Source: MWBV01 sp964418095
Lineage (GTDB): Archaea; Nanobdellota; Nanobdellia; Pacearchaeales; GW2011-AR1
Length of the DNA stretch: 64,000 nucleotides
Assembly (NCBI GenBank): GCA_964418095.1
Contig: CAYQKM010000002.1
Coordinates: forward strand, 1 to 64,000
Reading direction: 5' to 3'
Shown here piece after piece: positions 34,404-43,196 of this stretch. Each line of letters begins with the position of its first letter. Position 1 is the stretch's first letter. Position numbers and translations under genes: made by a program. The notes under the pieces were generated by a model. That model made no database searches and was not told the origin of the DNA. It worked only from the letters and a program-made list of their open reading frames with translations.

Positions 34404-35339
34404 ATGAAAAATCCATTAATATCAGTTATAATGCCTGTCTATAATGCAGAGAAATATTTAGAGGAGAGCATTCAATCTATTTTAAATCAAACATTTACAG
34501 ATTTTGAATTTATTATAATAAACGATGGCTCAAAAGACAAATCCTTGGAGATTATAAAAAGATATCAAAAAAAAGATAAGAGAATAATTTTACTAAATAA
34601 TAAAGTTAATCTCAAATTACAAAGATCACTAAATAAGGGGTTAAGTATTGCGAAGGGAAAATATATTGCAAGAATGGATGCAGATGATATTTCCCTTCCA
34701 GAAAGGTTCTCAATCCAGTTTGAGTTCTTGGAAAAACACCCAAGTGTTTTTTTAGTGGGAGGATCTGTAATTGTAATTAGTGAAAAAGGGAATAAAATTG
34801 GAATGTTCAAAAAATATACGAACTTTAAGAAACTTAAAAGGAAGTTATCAAGCTCCAACCCATTTATCCATCCATCTGTTTTATTTAGAAACACTAAAGA
34901 GTTTTCTTATCGGGAAAAGTTTGTTTGTTCAGAAGATTATGACATCTATTTAAGGATGCTTTCCTCAGGAAAAATAATATTAAACCTCCCAAATGTTTTA
35001 GTTAAATATAGAATATCAAACACCTCATTTGTATCTACAATGCCTCATCAGCAATTTTATTTTGATAAGGCAAGAGAATTTTATCTTCAGAGAATTAAAT
35101 ATGGGAGAGATGATTATGAAAATCTTAAACCACCTTCTTATGAACAAAAACAAATGAATTTTGAAAAATTGAATCTTGGAATTAAGATATTTGCAGAATT
35201 TCAGGATAATAATCCAAAAGTTAGAGAAAGCATAAAAACTTATTTTAAGAAATATGGGTATGATAATCGTATAGGATTGTATTATCTGCTTAGTTTTTTG
35301 CCATACTCTTTTGTAGAATATTTAATTACTATATTCTGA
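34404..35339 (+). CDS. Family 2 glycosyltransferase
   Basis: 311 residues. GT-A fold: ISVIMPVYNAEKYLEESIQS at the N-terminus, IINDGSKDKS, and the DxD-type RMDADDISLPERF, then CSEDYDIYLRM with the catalytic-base-like ED. Transfers a sugar from a nucleotide donor; donor and acceptor unknown. Stands alone on the plus strand inside the glycan locus. Confidence 0.9.
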   Translation: MKNPLISVIMPVYNAEKYLEESIQSILNQTFTDFEFIIINDGSKDKSLEIIKRYQKKDKRIILLNNKVNLKLQRSLNKGLSIAKGKYIARMDADDISLPERFSIQFEFLEKHPSVFLVGGSVIVISEKGNKIGMFKKYTNFKKLKRKLSSSNPFIHPSVLFRNTKEFSYREKFVCSEDYDIYLRMLSSGKIILNLPNVLVKYRISNTSFVSTMPHQQFYFDKAREFYLQRIKYGRDDYENLKPPSYEQKQMNFEKLNLGIKIFAEFQDNNPKVRESIKTYFKKYGYDNRIGLYYLLSFLPYSFVEYLITIF

Positions 35340-35356
35340 GCATATTTACAAATTTA

Positions 35357-36514
35357 TTAGCTGGTTTCTTTTAGTGCTTTCTCATAAGCTTCAATAACTT
35401 TTATACCATAGTTTTTCCAAGGATATTTCTTAGAGAGCATTATTGCGTTTTTAGACATCACTTTAATTTTTTCAGGATGGTCATATAGATATTTTATTTT
35501 TTCTTCAAATGCTTTAGGATCTCTAGCAGGAATAATAAACCCTTCTTTTCCATCTTTAATTGGAGTGCCTGAATTTTCAGTCACTATCTGAGGTAGCCCT
35601 GCAGCAAGTGCCTCATAAGTTACTAATGCAGAACCCTCTGATAAACTTGGAAAAACAAAAATATCTGCTTTTTTATAATAATCTAAAGAATTTGCAACAC
35701 CTGTAAATTTTATTGTTTTATTTTTTTTATATTTCTTAACAATTCCCCTCATCTCTTTCATGATTTCTCCAACCATAATTAATTCTGCATTTTTTAGATT
35801 TAGATTCTCCCAAGCTTTTAACAAGTAAGGAGCTCCCTTTATAATTGAAACTCTTCCAACAAAAACTGCTCTGAAGACAGAATCTTTTTTATCTTTTTTA
35901 AAATCTTTAAATTTTTCCAAGTTTATCCCAAATGGTACAGGAACAAGTTTCTCTTTTGGAAAATTATTCTTTATAAATGACTCATATGCAAACCCTTTTG
36001 GAACTACAACATAATCTGCATTATTTATGTCTCTCATCTGCTTATTCAAATATTTATCTGAAAGTTCATGTTGCTCCATACCAAAATCTCTATATGCTTG
36101 TTTAAGCATATTTTGGTGGTCTTTTGGATATGTAGAAGCATATTCTATAAATATTTTAGCCCCTAGTTTTCTTGCCTTATTTGCAGATAAAAATCCGTGT
36201 TGCACCCATGAGTGGAATATATCACATTTTTCAACTTTTGTTCTGGCACACAAATCATAAATATAATCTGTCCAATAATAAGAATAAAAATTTTTAAATA
36301 GAAATTTTTGAATAGCTCGTATAGGATACCTGATAGGGTATTGTGTCCATTTAAATGTCCTGACTTTTTCTCTTGGTAAGATTGTTCCTTTGTTTTCAAG
36401 GCATATTGCTTTTTTTAAAATGCCTTTTTTATATGCTGGCTCTACTACTCCATAAGCAGTAGTGCCCATCCCTCCTCCGCCAAGAGGAACCCCAATAGAA
36501 TATATTACTTTCAT
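35357..36514 (-). CDS. Family 4 glycosyltransferase
   Basis: 385 residues, GT-B fold. N-terminal GVPLGGGGMGTTAYGVVEPA and C-terminal FVGRVSIIKGAPYLLKAW plus FPSLSEGSALVTYEALAAG (E-x7-E motif) identify a retaining GT4 enzyme. Specificity unknown. Its start overlaps the end of the upstream methyltransferase gene by 4 nt. Confidence 0.92.
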   Translation of the reverse strand: MKVIYSIGVPLGGGGMGTTAYGVVEPAYKKGILKKAICLENKGTILPREKVRTFKWTQYPIRYPIRAIQKFLFKNFYSYYWTDYIYDLCARTKVEKCDIFHSWVQHGFLSANKARKLGAKIFIEYASTYPKDHQNMLKQAYRDFGMEQHELSDKYLNKQMRDINNADYVVVPKGFAYESFIKNNFPKEKLVPVPFGINLEKFKDFKKDKKDSVFRAVFVGRVSIIKGAPYLLKAWENLNLKNAELIMVGEIMKEMRGIVKKYKKNKTIKFTGVANSLDYYKKADIFVFPSLSEGSALVTYEALAAGLPQIVTENSGTPIKDGKEGFIIPARDPKAFEEKIKYLYDHPEKIKVMSKNAIMLSKKYPWKNYGIKVIEAYEKALKETS

Positions 36515-37089
36515 TTTTTAATTATCCACCAATCTAATTTATCTCCAAAATATACCATTTTTATTTTCTTTTCAAGCACAAATTCAATTAATGCTTTTGA
36601 AACATCTTTATCTGCGATATCATGTCCAGCAAGAATACCCTCTTTTCTGAGTTTTTTCCAGTATAAGTTAATATCTTTTTTAACATACTTATAAGCATGG
36701 TTTCCATCAATATAAACAAAATCAATTTCCTCTTTTATTCTATCGGCCGCAATATCAGAATACCTTTCAACCCAAATTATTTTTTTATTATAATCTCTTA
36801 GTGCCTTATGGGCTATTTTCCTTGCTCTTGATAATTCATCATAAAGCCCATCTTCACTATATCCGCTATATTTCTCATAAGGATCAATTAAATAAATCTT
36901 CTTCACATTTAACTCTTTTAGAATAGACTTAGAATTTTTTCCCATAAAAACGCCTATCTCTGCAACATTAATTGGTTTATCCTTAAAATATTTTTTCGCG
37001 AAGAGAGTTGACTCCTTTGGGTGTATAAATTTTAACTGCATATCAAACACCCTGTTTAAAGTATGCCCTGTAATTTCTTTGAAATTCAT
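36511..37089 (-). CDS. Class I SAM-dependent methyltransferase (Methyltransf_24-like)
   Basis: 192 residues. AEIGVFMGKNSKSILKEL (motif I), KIYLIDPYEKYSG, then DFVYIDGNHAYKYVKKDI and KEGILAGHDI resemble Methyltransf_24-type proteins often found in glycan clusters. Probably O-methylates a sugar. Overlaps the following GT4 gene by 4 nt. Confidence 0.82.
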   Translation of the reverse strand: MNFKEITGHTLNRVFDMQLKFIHPKESTLFAKKYFKDKPINVAEIGVFMGKNSKSILKELNVKKIYLIDPYEKYSGYSEDGLYDELSRARKIAHKALRDYNKKIIWVERYSDIAADRIKEEIDFVYIDGNHAYKYVKKDINLYWKKLRKEGILAGHDIADKDVSKALIEFVLEKKIKMVYFGDKLDWWIIKK

Positions 37090-37124
37090 TTTACCTCGAT
37101 TATGTTTTTAGTTTTTGACATTAT

Positions 37125-38159
37125 TCATTTTTCAACATACCCGAATAATTTTCTTTCTTTTTGTATTATTTTATAATTTGGATTTGCTTTTAGTATAATT
37201 TTCTTTAAAACTATTGGGTCGTCTTTTAAATGATAGGTACATATTGAGAGAAGAGGAGCATCTCTTTTTAAAATATTCTTAGCCCCAACAAGCATATTCC
37301 TTTCAAAGCCCTCTATATCTGCTTTAATAAAGTCTATTTTAATTTTATTCTTACTCGCCCAATTATCCAATGTAATGATTTTTATTTTTTCTTTTCCTGT
37401 TTCATCAAATTTATTTCCTCCATCAGCCCCGACATCCCTAAATGAAAACATGCCTTCTTTGTTCCCCAAACCTGCTTGAATTATTTTGATATTTCCATTC
37501 ATCTTTGCAGTCTTATTTAACCATTCAACAGAATTAGGTGATGGTTCAAATGCATAAACATTTGCACCTTTCTTTGAAGCATATGCAGAAAAATCCCCAA
37601 TCCATGCTCCAGCATCAATAACATTCATATTAGGTTTAATTGTTATATCTTCTCCATTCTTTCCAACATAGAGATAAGGATCTTCCCCTATAGAAGAATC
37701 CAATCTATCAAAATTTTTATAGCTGTAATTATCATTATATTTTAACCAAATCTTAAATATTTCATCAGGTATTGACATCCCTATATCTTCTTTGTTTATT
37801 ATAGGAAGGTATATTCCTTTTACATTAACCTTCTCTCCTTCAACATATCTCTCAAATCTTTTATTATTAAATTCTATAACCTTCTTTTTAAACAATTTAT
37901 ACAATAGGTTTTTCTGCTCATGAAACTGTCTTGTTCTTTTAATGTTTCCAAAAGTTATTATTAAATAAAAACCACTTATCATATAAGCAGGAAGTTTTAG
38001 AAATTCTGCTAATGCACTTTTTTCATTTTCAATTATATGTTTAAGATCAGGAAAAGAATGCCTTATTACATTTAAATTCCAGGAAAATTTTCTTATCTCA
38101 ATATCTTGTTTCATCAATAATTCTTCCCAGGTTTCTCTAATCATTTTGTCCGCATCCAT
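37125..38159 (-). CDS. FkbM family methyltransferase
   Basis: 344 residues. An N-terminal region of unclear function (1-150) precedes the FkbM core: NVIDAGAWIGDFSAYASKKG, VYAFEPSPNSVEWL, and IDFIKADIEGFERNMLVGA. FkbM proteins O-methylate small molecules and sugars; in glycan clusters they usually modify surface sugars. The start is the ATG at 38159; 35 nt separate it from the next downstream gene. Confidence 0.88.
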   Translation of the reverse strand: MDADKMIRETWEELLMKQDIEIRKFSWNLNVIRHSFPDLKHIIENEKSALAEFLKLPAYMISGFYLIITFGNIKRTRQFHEQKNLLYKLFKKKVIEFNNKRFERYVEGEKVNVKGIYLPIINKEDIGMSIPDEIFKIWLKYNDNYSYKNFDRLDSSIGEDPYLYVGKNGEDITIKPNMNVIDAGAWIGDFSAYASKKGANVYAFEPSPNSVEWLNKTAKMNGNIKIIQAGLGNKEGMFSFRDVGADGGNKFDETGKEKIKIITLDNWASKNKIKIDFIKADIEGFERNMLVGAKNILKRDAPLLSICTYHLKDDPIVLKKIILKANPNYKIIQKERKLFGYVEK

Positions 38160-38212
38160 ATCATCCTTTTCAGATACTTCCCTTTTTTAAGCATTATTAT
38201 TATATGATCATA

Positions 38213-39148
38213 CTAATTTGAGCACCAAACTTCAATTTGGTCTCCCATCCTTAAGAAATTTACCAGCCAAGTTAAAGGAAAGAATAATATCCAGAATATT
38301 CTCTCAAGATATTTATTCTTAATGTTCAGAAGATACATTAAAGATACTGAAAATTGACTTGGTCTTGAATTGTATCTTGTCTTTAACACTTTAAATCCAT
38401 GCTTCTCTATAATGACTTTTAAATTCTTATTAGAATAATTAATAATGTGTCTTGGAACATCTAATTGGTACCAATTTTTTCCGAATATCCAGTAAGCTAA
38501 AAAATTAGTATTTGGTACAGATATTATAAGCTTCCCCTCTTTCTTAAGTATCTTCTTTATTTCACTTAGAGTCTCATGAGGATTATCTAAATGTTCTAAT
38601 ACATGATTTAGTGTTATCAAATCAAAACTTTCTTTTCTATGCCTTGCATTGATTAGATTTGACTTTTTTATGCTTAGTTTATATTTTTTGTTTTCTTCTT
38701 CATTAAATTCTCCTGGCTCAACTCCCTGGACATTCATTCCAAGTTCTTTCATCTCATACAAAAATTGTCCTGAACCGCACCCTATATCTAAGAGTTTATT
38801 TTCTTTTGCTAAATTTGTTCCTCTAATAATAAATTTTATCGGAGAAAATATAGCTTTTAATAAAAAGTTGCTCTTATTTGAATTGAAGTAAATATCATAT
38901 AATCTTATTTTTAGTTTTGTTTTCTTAGACTCTTTAGATTCTATATTTTTTAAGGAATAATACTTCTCTTTAGAATAGTGCTTCTCAAGTTCTTTATATT
39001 CTGGGCGGGGATTTAAGAATAAAGACGAGCAATTCTTGCACTTATAGATGTAAAAATATTTTTTAATATCCAAGTTTTTATCATATTGCTTAAATAGAAA
39101 GTCTATATTATTACTTTCGCATATTTCACATTTCTTAATTGCTTTCAT
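38213..39148 (-). CDS. SAM-dependent methyltransferase with N-terminal zinc ribbon
   Basis: 311 residues. CEICESNN and CKNCSSLFLNPRP form a zinc-binding head (8-45). The Rossmann core has LLDIGCGSGQFLYEMKELG, GVEPGEFNEEE, and LNHVLEHLDNPHETLSEI (Methyltransf_23 type). The C-terminus is hydrophobic (about 275-300) and may bind the membrane. Likely C- or O-methylation of a glycan sugar. Overlaps the preceding GT4 gene by 14 nt. Confidence 0.88.
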   Translation of the reverse strand: MKAIKKCEICESNNIDFLFKQYDKNLDIKKYFYIYKCKNCSSLFLNPRPEYKELEKHYSKEKYYSLKNIESKESKKTKLKIRLYDIYFNSNKSNFLLKAIFSPIKFIIRGTNLAKENKLLDIGCGSGQFLYEMKELGMNVQGVEPGEFNEEENKKYKLSIKKSNLINARHRKESFDLITLNHVLEHLDNPHETLSEIKKILKKEGKLIISVPNTNFLAYWIFGKNWYQLDVPRHIINYSNKNLKVIIEKHGFKVLKTRYNSRPSQFSVSLMYLLNIKNKYLERIFWILFFPLTWLVNFLRMGDQIEVWCSN

Positions 39149-40304
39149 TTTTATTTAATAATATCTCCAAATATTTCTTACCCCATTTTTCAAGAGATAA
39201 TTCGCTTATTGTATCCATTGACTCCTTTATTATATTCTCTTTTTTAGTTTTATCATTTAATATTCTGATAATTTTGTTTGCATTCTCTTTATCAAAATTT
39301 TCAATTATAATGCCATTTTTATTATTCTTAATTATCTCCTGTTTAGAATCTTTTGAGCAAACTAAAAAACATCCAGAAGCCATTGCCTCAGAAGAAGTCA
39401 TTATAGGTCCTCCTCCTTCATACCTTGAAAAACAAAAGAAAATCTCTGAAGCATTATAATATAGTGGAATATTTTCTCTTGGAACTTTACTTTTAAAATA
39501 AGTTAAAAATTCTTTGCCTTTTATTATGTGTTTTACTTTATTGTAATCCGCACCTATAACTAAGAGATGATAGTTTTTGTTTATCTTATATATCTCTTCT
39601 GATAATTTTACTGCTCTATCTAATCCCTTTCTCCAATATCCCCCCTGTCCTATATACAATCCATAAATTTTGCCTTGCTCAAGATTAAGCTTTCTTCTTA
39701 TTTCCTTTTTGTCTCTTAAATGGAAATCTCTTAAATCAACCCCTGTTCTAAGAACATTCATTTTTCTATCAGCATTATATAATTCTTCTAATTCTTCTTT
39801 TACTTTTTCAGCTACACAGATTATCTTATCTGCTTTCTTTATTGGAGGCTTCTCTATTAAATAGCTAAACAATAACATTGGGGAGATTAGAATTTTTTTT
39901 AGAAACGAAAATCTTAATATGTGAGTCTTAAAGAAGTTATATGTAACTCCATGATAGGTATGGACTATTTTTTGACTATCTTTTTTCTTATATTTTTTCA
40001 TCCATCTACCCCAGACAGCATGGGAGTTTATTATATCAAATCTGTTTTTATTAATATAATTTAATATCTTGAAATTGTCTACTATCTGGTTTAAAGGGTA
40101 AGGAAAAGTATTTTTTAATTCAACATATTTAATACCTTTATCCCCATATTTTTTTGATTCTTTCCCACTATACACCCAGGTTACATCCACATTATTTTGT
40201 TTTTCTTTTAAATATTTTATAATGTTCTTTTGATATAATGCTATTCCCCCATCAAAATGAGGATCAGCTCCTATAAAGCATATTTTAATTTTTTTATTTT
40301 CCAT
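39135..40304 (-). CDS. Family 4 glycosyltransferase
   Basis: 389 residues, GT-B fold. N-terminal FIGADPHFDGGIALYQKNII; C-terminal LYIGQGGYWRKGLDRAVKL and CFSRYEGGGPIMTSSEAMAS. The donor-binding half is typical of GT4, although the E-x7-E element is slightly altered (EGGGPIMTSSE). Specificity unknown. Part of the minus-strand run of glycosyltransferases leading from aglB. Confidence 0.9.
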   Translation of the reverse strand: MENKKIKICFIGADPHFDGGIALYQKNIIKYLKEKQNNVDVTWVYSGKESKKYGDKGIKYVELKNTFPYPLNQIVDNFKILNYINKNRFDIINSHAVWGRWMKKYKKKDSQKIVHTYHGVTYNFFKTHILRFSFLKKILISPMLLFSYLIEKPPIKKADKIICVAEKVKEELEELYNADRKMNVLRTGVDLRDFHLRDKKEIRRKLNLEQGKIYGLYIGQGGYWRKGLDRAVKLSEEIYKINKNYHLLVIGADYNKVKHIIKGKEFLTYFKSKVPRENIPLYYNASEIFFCFSRYEGGGPIMTSSEAMASGCFLVCSKDSKQEIIKNNKNGIIIENFDKENANKIIRILNDKTKKENIIKESMDTISELSLEKWGKKYLEILLNKNESN

Positions 40305-40315
40305 TTTACACTGTT

Positions 40316-41233
40316 TTATTTATCAAGCATTTTATTATATCTCCTTGGATAAAATGCTATAATCCATAAATATAAATTTAATATAAAGTTTTTCCTGATT
40401 CTAATATTTATTATCCCTGTTCCTCCTGTATCTTTCTTTTTCTTAAAAATAGCAACTATTGGTAAATAAACAAATATCCTAAATATTTTATTAAATAATC
40501 CTAAGTGCTTTCTTGAAAAGATTATATCATTCTTAAATCTAATTAAGAGTTTTCTTTTATCTTCCTGTGAGTCAATACTCTTTCCTTTTTTGTGGATTAT
40601 CTTAACAGATGGAATGCTTATTATCTTCCATCCTTTTTTCTTTGCTCTTAAGCAATAATCTGTATCTTCTAAAAGATAAGGGGAAAGGTTTTCATCAAGT
40701 AACCCAATATCTTCTATTACTTTTCTTTTTATAGTGAAACAAGCCCCCATAACATGATCAACTTCAAAATTTTCTTTTTTATTATCGTCTAATTCTAAAT
40801 CAATTTTCCACTTTTGCAAATACCCTCCAATATTCTGCAAGCTTCCATCAGGATATCTCAGATTACACCCCAAAACCCCTACCTTCTTGTCTTTTTCTCC
40901 TGTTTCAATAATTTTATTCAACCAATTCTTTTCAATAATCTCACAATCATCATTTAAAAGAAGAATATAATCTGGATTATACTCTTTAATTGATTTTTTT
41001 ATCCCAAGATTATTTGATTTTGAAAACCCCAAGTTTTTTTTGTTTGCTATTGTATCTACCCATTTAAATTCTTTTTTTATGTTTTTAGCTATTTCTCCTT
41101 TACCACTATCGTCTATAAAATAAACTTTATAATTTTTATAACCAGTTTTATTCTTTAAACTCTTAAGACACTCTTTAGCAAGTTTTTCTTGATTATATGT
41201 AGATATTATAATCGCTACCTTTTTAATTTCCAT
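40316..41233 (-). CDS. Family 2 glycosyltransferase (rhamnosyltransferase-like)
   Basis: 305 residues. AIIISTYNQEKLAKECLKSL, FIDDSGKGE, DYILLLNDDCEIIEKNWL, VDHVMGACFTIKRKVIEDIG and LLEDTDYCLRAKKKGW match the GT2 subfamily that includes rhamnosyl- and galactofuranosyl-type transferases. A C-terminal basic, hydrophobic part (260-300) may sit on the membrane. Specificity unknown. Confidence 0.9.
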   Translation of the reverse strand: MEIKKVAIIISTYNQEKLAKECLKSLKNKTGYKNYKVYFIDDSGKGEIAKNIKKEFKWVDTIANKKNLGFSKSNNLGIKKSIKEYNPDYILLLNDDCEIIEKNWLNKIIETGEKDKKVGVLGCNLRYPDGSLQNIGGYLQKWKIDLELDDNKKENFEVDHVMGACFTIKRKVIEDIGLLDENLSPYLLEDTDYCLRAKKKGWKIISIPSVKIIHKKGKSIDSQEDKRKLLIRFKNDIIFSRKHLGLFNKIFRIFVYLPIVAIFKKKKDTGGTGIINIRIRKNFILNLYLWIIAFYPRRYNKMLDK

Positions 41234-41242
41234 CTTAGAAAC

Positions 41243-42046
41243 CTACCCAAACCAATACCCTAATTTATATGGAACACCTCTTAATACTCTTAATAGGAAA
41301 CTTTTAAGACTCCATTTTAAATGTTTAAATTTAAATCTTCTGAATCTATCTTTTTTTGTTATTAAATCTCTGTATAACCCTGTTTTGTAAAAATCTTTTG
41401 TTGTTTTTCCCCATCTCCACTGTTTTTTAAATAATAATTTTAATGTATCTGGCTCCATATGCTCTACAGCATCTTCTATCATACCATTCTTTTTTGTTAT
41501 TTGCTTAAATTCATACCAAGTTATTATATGATCTTGTGCAGCACAAATGTTAATATACTCTTTTGGGATATTGCTGTGCGCTTTCATTAGTAGTTTTCTT
41601 TTAAAGAATCTTGGAAGTACAATATCATCATCAGGTTTCCAGTAAGTTTGAACAAGCATTCTATCTGCATCATATAATGAAGGAAGAAACTTTTTTCTAT
41701 TGTATGCTCTTTCCCAAAGCCATAAGCTATCATAGTTTTTCATTTTTTTGACTGCTCTTTCTATTGCTGTTTTTTCTAATATCTGATCTGAATCAAGTAA
41801 TAAAACATACTCTCCTTTGCTTTTTTCAGTTCCAAGAATTCTAGCTTCAAGCAATTTACCCTTACACATAATAATTTTAGCATTAAACTCTTTAGCTATT
41901 TCAAGAGTTTTATCTTTACTATAACTATCAACAATAATTATTTCAATATTTTTATATGTCTGATTTTTAACAGCATTTAAACACTGCCTAAGTGTGCTTT
42001 CAGAATTATATGTTGGGATATTCACAGAAACTAATTTACTTGCCAT
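41243..42046 (-). CDS. Family 2 glycosyltransferase
   Basis: 267 residues. VSVNIPTYNSESTLRQCLNA, IIIVDSYSKDKTLEIA and the DxD-type YVLLLDSDQILEK are clear. The Trp/Lys-rich C-terminus may be membrane-associated. Lies 9 nt after the previous GT2 gene's upstream neighbour in the same direction; likely one transcript. Specificity unknown. Confidence 0.9.
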   Translation of the reverse strand: MASKLVSVNIPTYNSESTLRQCLNAVKNQTYKNIEIIIVDSYSKDKTLEIAKEFNAKIIMCKGKLLEARILGTEKSKGEYVLLLDSDQILEKTAIERAVKKMKNYDSLWLWERAYNRKKFLPSLYDADRMLVQTYWKPDDDIVLPRFFKRKLLMKAHSNIPKEYINICAAQDHIITWYEFKQITKKNGMIEDAVEHMEPDTLKLLFKKQWRWGKTTKDFYKTGLYRDLITKKDRFRRFKFKHLKWSLKSFLLRVLRGVPYKLGYWFG

Positions 42047-42047
42047 T

Positions 42048-43196
42048 TTACTCTTCTATTACACCTTTAATTTTCTTTATAAAATTATTCGTGCTATAGG
42101 ATAGATTTGTTATTTTCTTTGGCTTTATCTTTGATTTTAAAAATCCTTCTAACACCTTATTTATCTCATCTATCATTTTATCTTCATCATACAATTCTCT
42201 TATTTTATAGTATTGAGGAATATCTTTAACTAATCCATAGTATCCTCCTTTATCAACAGCAATTATCGGTTTTCCTAAACTTAATGCCTCAAAAGGAACT
42301 ATTCCAAAATCTTCCATAAATGGAATAAATACAACTGCCTTACACTCTTCATACAGCCTTAGAAATTCTTTATTATCTAAATTTGTTTTTATTTCAATAC
42401 TTTTACAATTCTCAGATAGTTTTTTTATTTTTTCATAGTATTTTTTATTTTCTAAACTCCCTGCAATCACTAATTTTTCATTAGGGTGTTTTTTAGAAAA
42501 TCTTATCCAGGAATTTATTAATAAATCCTGTCTTTTTGGAGGATTTATCCTTGAAGGATATAAAAAATAATTTTTATTCTTATTATCAGATTTATTTTCA
42601 ACTATAATATCTGTTGGGGGGTAAATCACACTAACTTTCTTATTTTGTATTAAATTTCTTTTTTTTGCTCTCTCTAAACTTAACTCAGAATTAAATATAG
42701 CATAATCTATTCTTTTCCAAGCAATTTTTTCTAATTTTCTGTAAAACCACACTGAAGTTCTGTAAACTGATTTATGAAAAAAGTTCTTGTATTTATTCTT
42801 CATATTCCACTGAATTATTTCATCTGTAGCTTCTCTTAATGGGGTATGAATATATGCATAGGTTTTACCTGGTTTATAATTTCTAAATGTAATAAATTCT
42901 CCAACTCCAGAAGTAGAAATAATAAATGAATCATATTTTTCAAGAGGGATTTTATAAAATACTGAATTCATTAAAAATAATCCTCTTAAGATATTTGAAT
43001 GAGAGAATTTTCTTAAAAATTTGCTTCCAATTAAATTAACTTTAAACTTCTTAAATTCTTCAAATGTATTTTCTTTATCATAAACCCAGGTATATACTTC
43101 AGAATCTTTAAAGTGCTTTAATAATTCAAGCACAGTCTTCTCTGCACCTCCTCTGCTTTTAATCCATGGGTGAAAGATGATTATTTTATTTTTCAT
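42048..43196 (-). CDS. Family 4 glycosyltransferase
   Basis: 382 residues. N-terminal HPWIKSRGGAEKTVLELLKH; central YFLYPSRINPPKRQDLLINS; C-terminal VVFIPFMEDFGIVPFEALSL with E-x7-E-like spacing and GKPIIAVDKGGYYGLV. Archaeal GT4 enzymes of this style add mannose or other hexoses to dolichol-linked glycans. Overlaps the end of aglB by 4 nt, so is co-translated with it. Confidence 0.92.
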   Translation of the reverse strand: MKNKIIIFHPWIKSRGGAEKTVLELLKHFKDSEVYTWVYDKENTFEEFKKFKVNLIGSKFLRKFSHSNILRGLFLMNSVFYKIPLEKYDSFIISTSGVGEFITFRNYKPGKTYAYIHTPLREATDEIIQWNMKNKYKNFFHKSVYRTSVWFYRKLEKIAWKRIDYAIFNSELSLERAKKRNLIQNKKVSVIYPPTDIIVENKSDNKNKNYFLYPSRINPPKRQDLLINSWIRFSKKHPNEKLVIAGSLENKKYYEKIKKLSENCKSIEIKTNLDNKEFLRLYEECKAVVFIPFMEDFGIVPFEALSLGKPIIAVDKGGYYGLVKDIPQYYKIRELYDEDKMIDEINKVLEGFLKSKIKPKKITNLSYSTNNFIKKIKGVIEE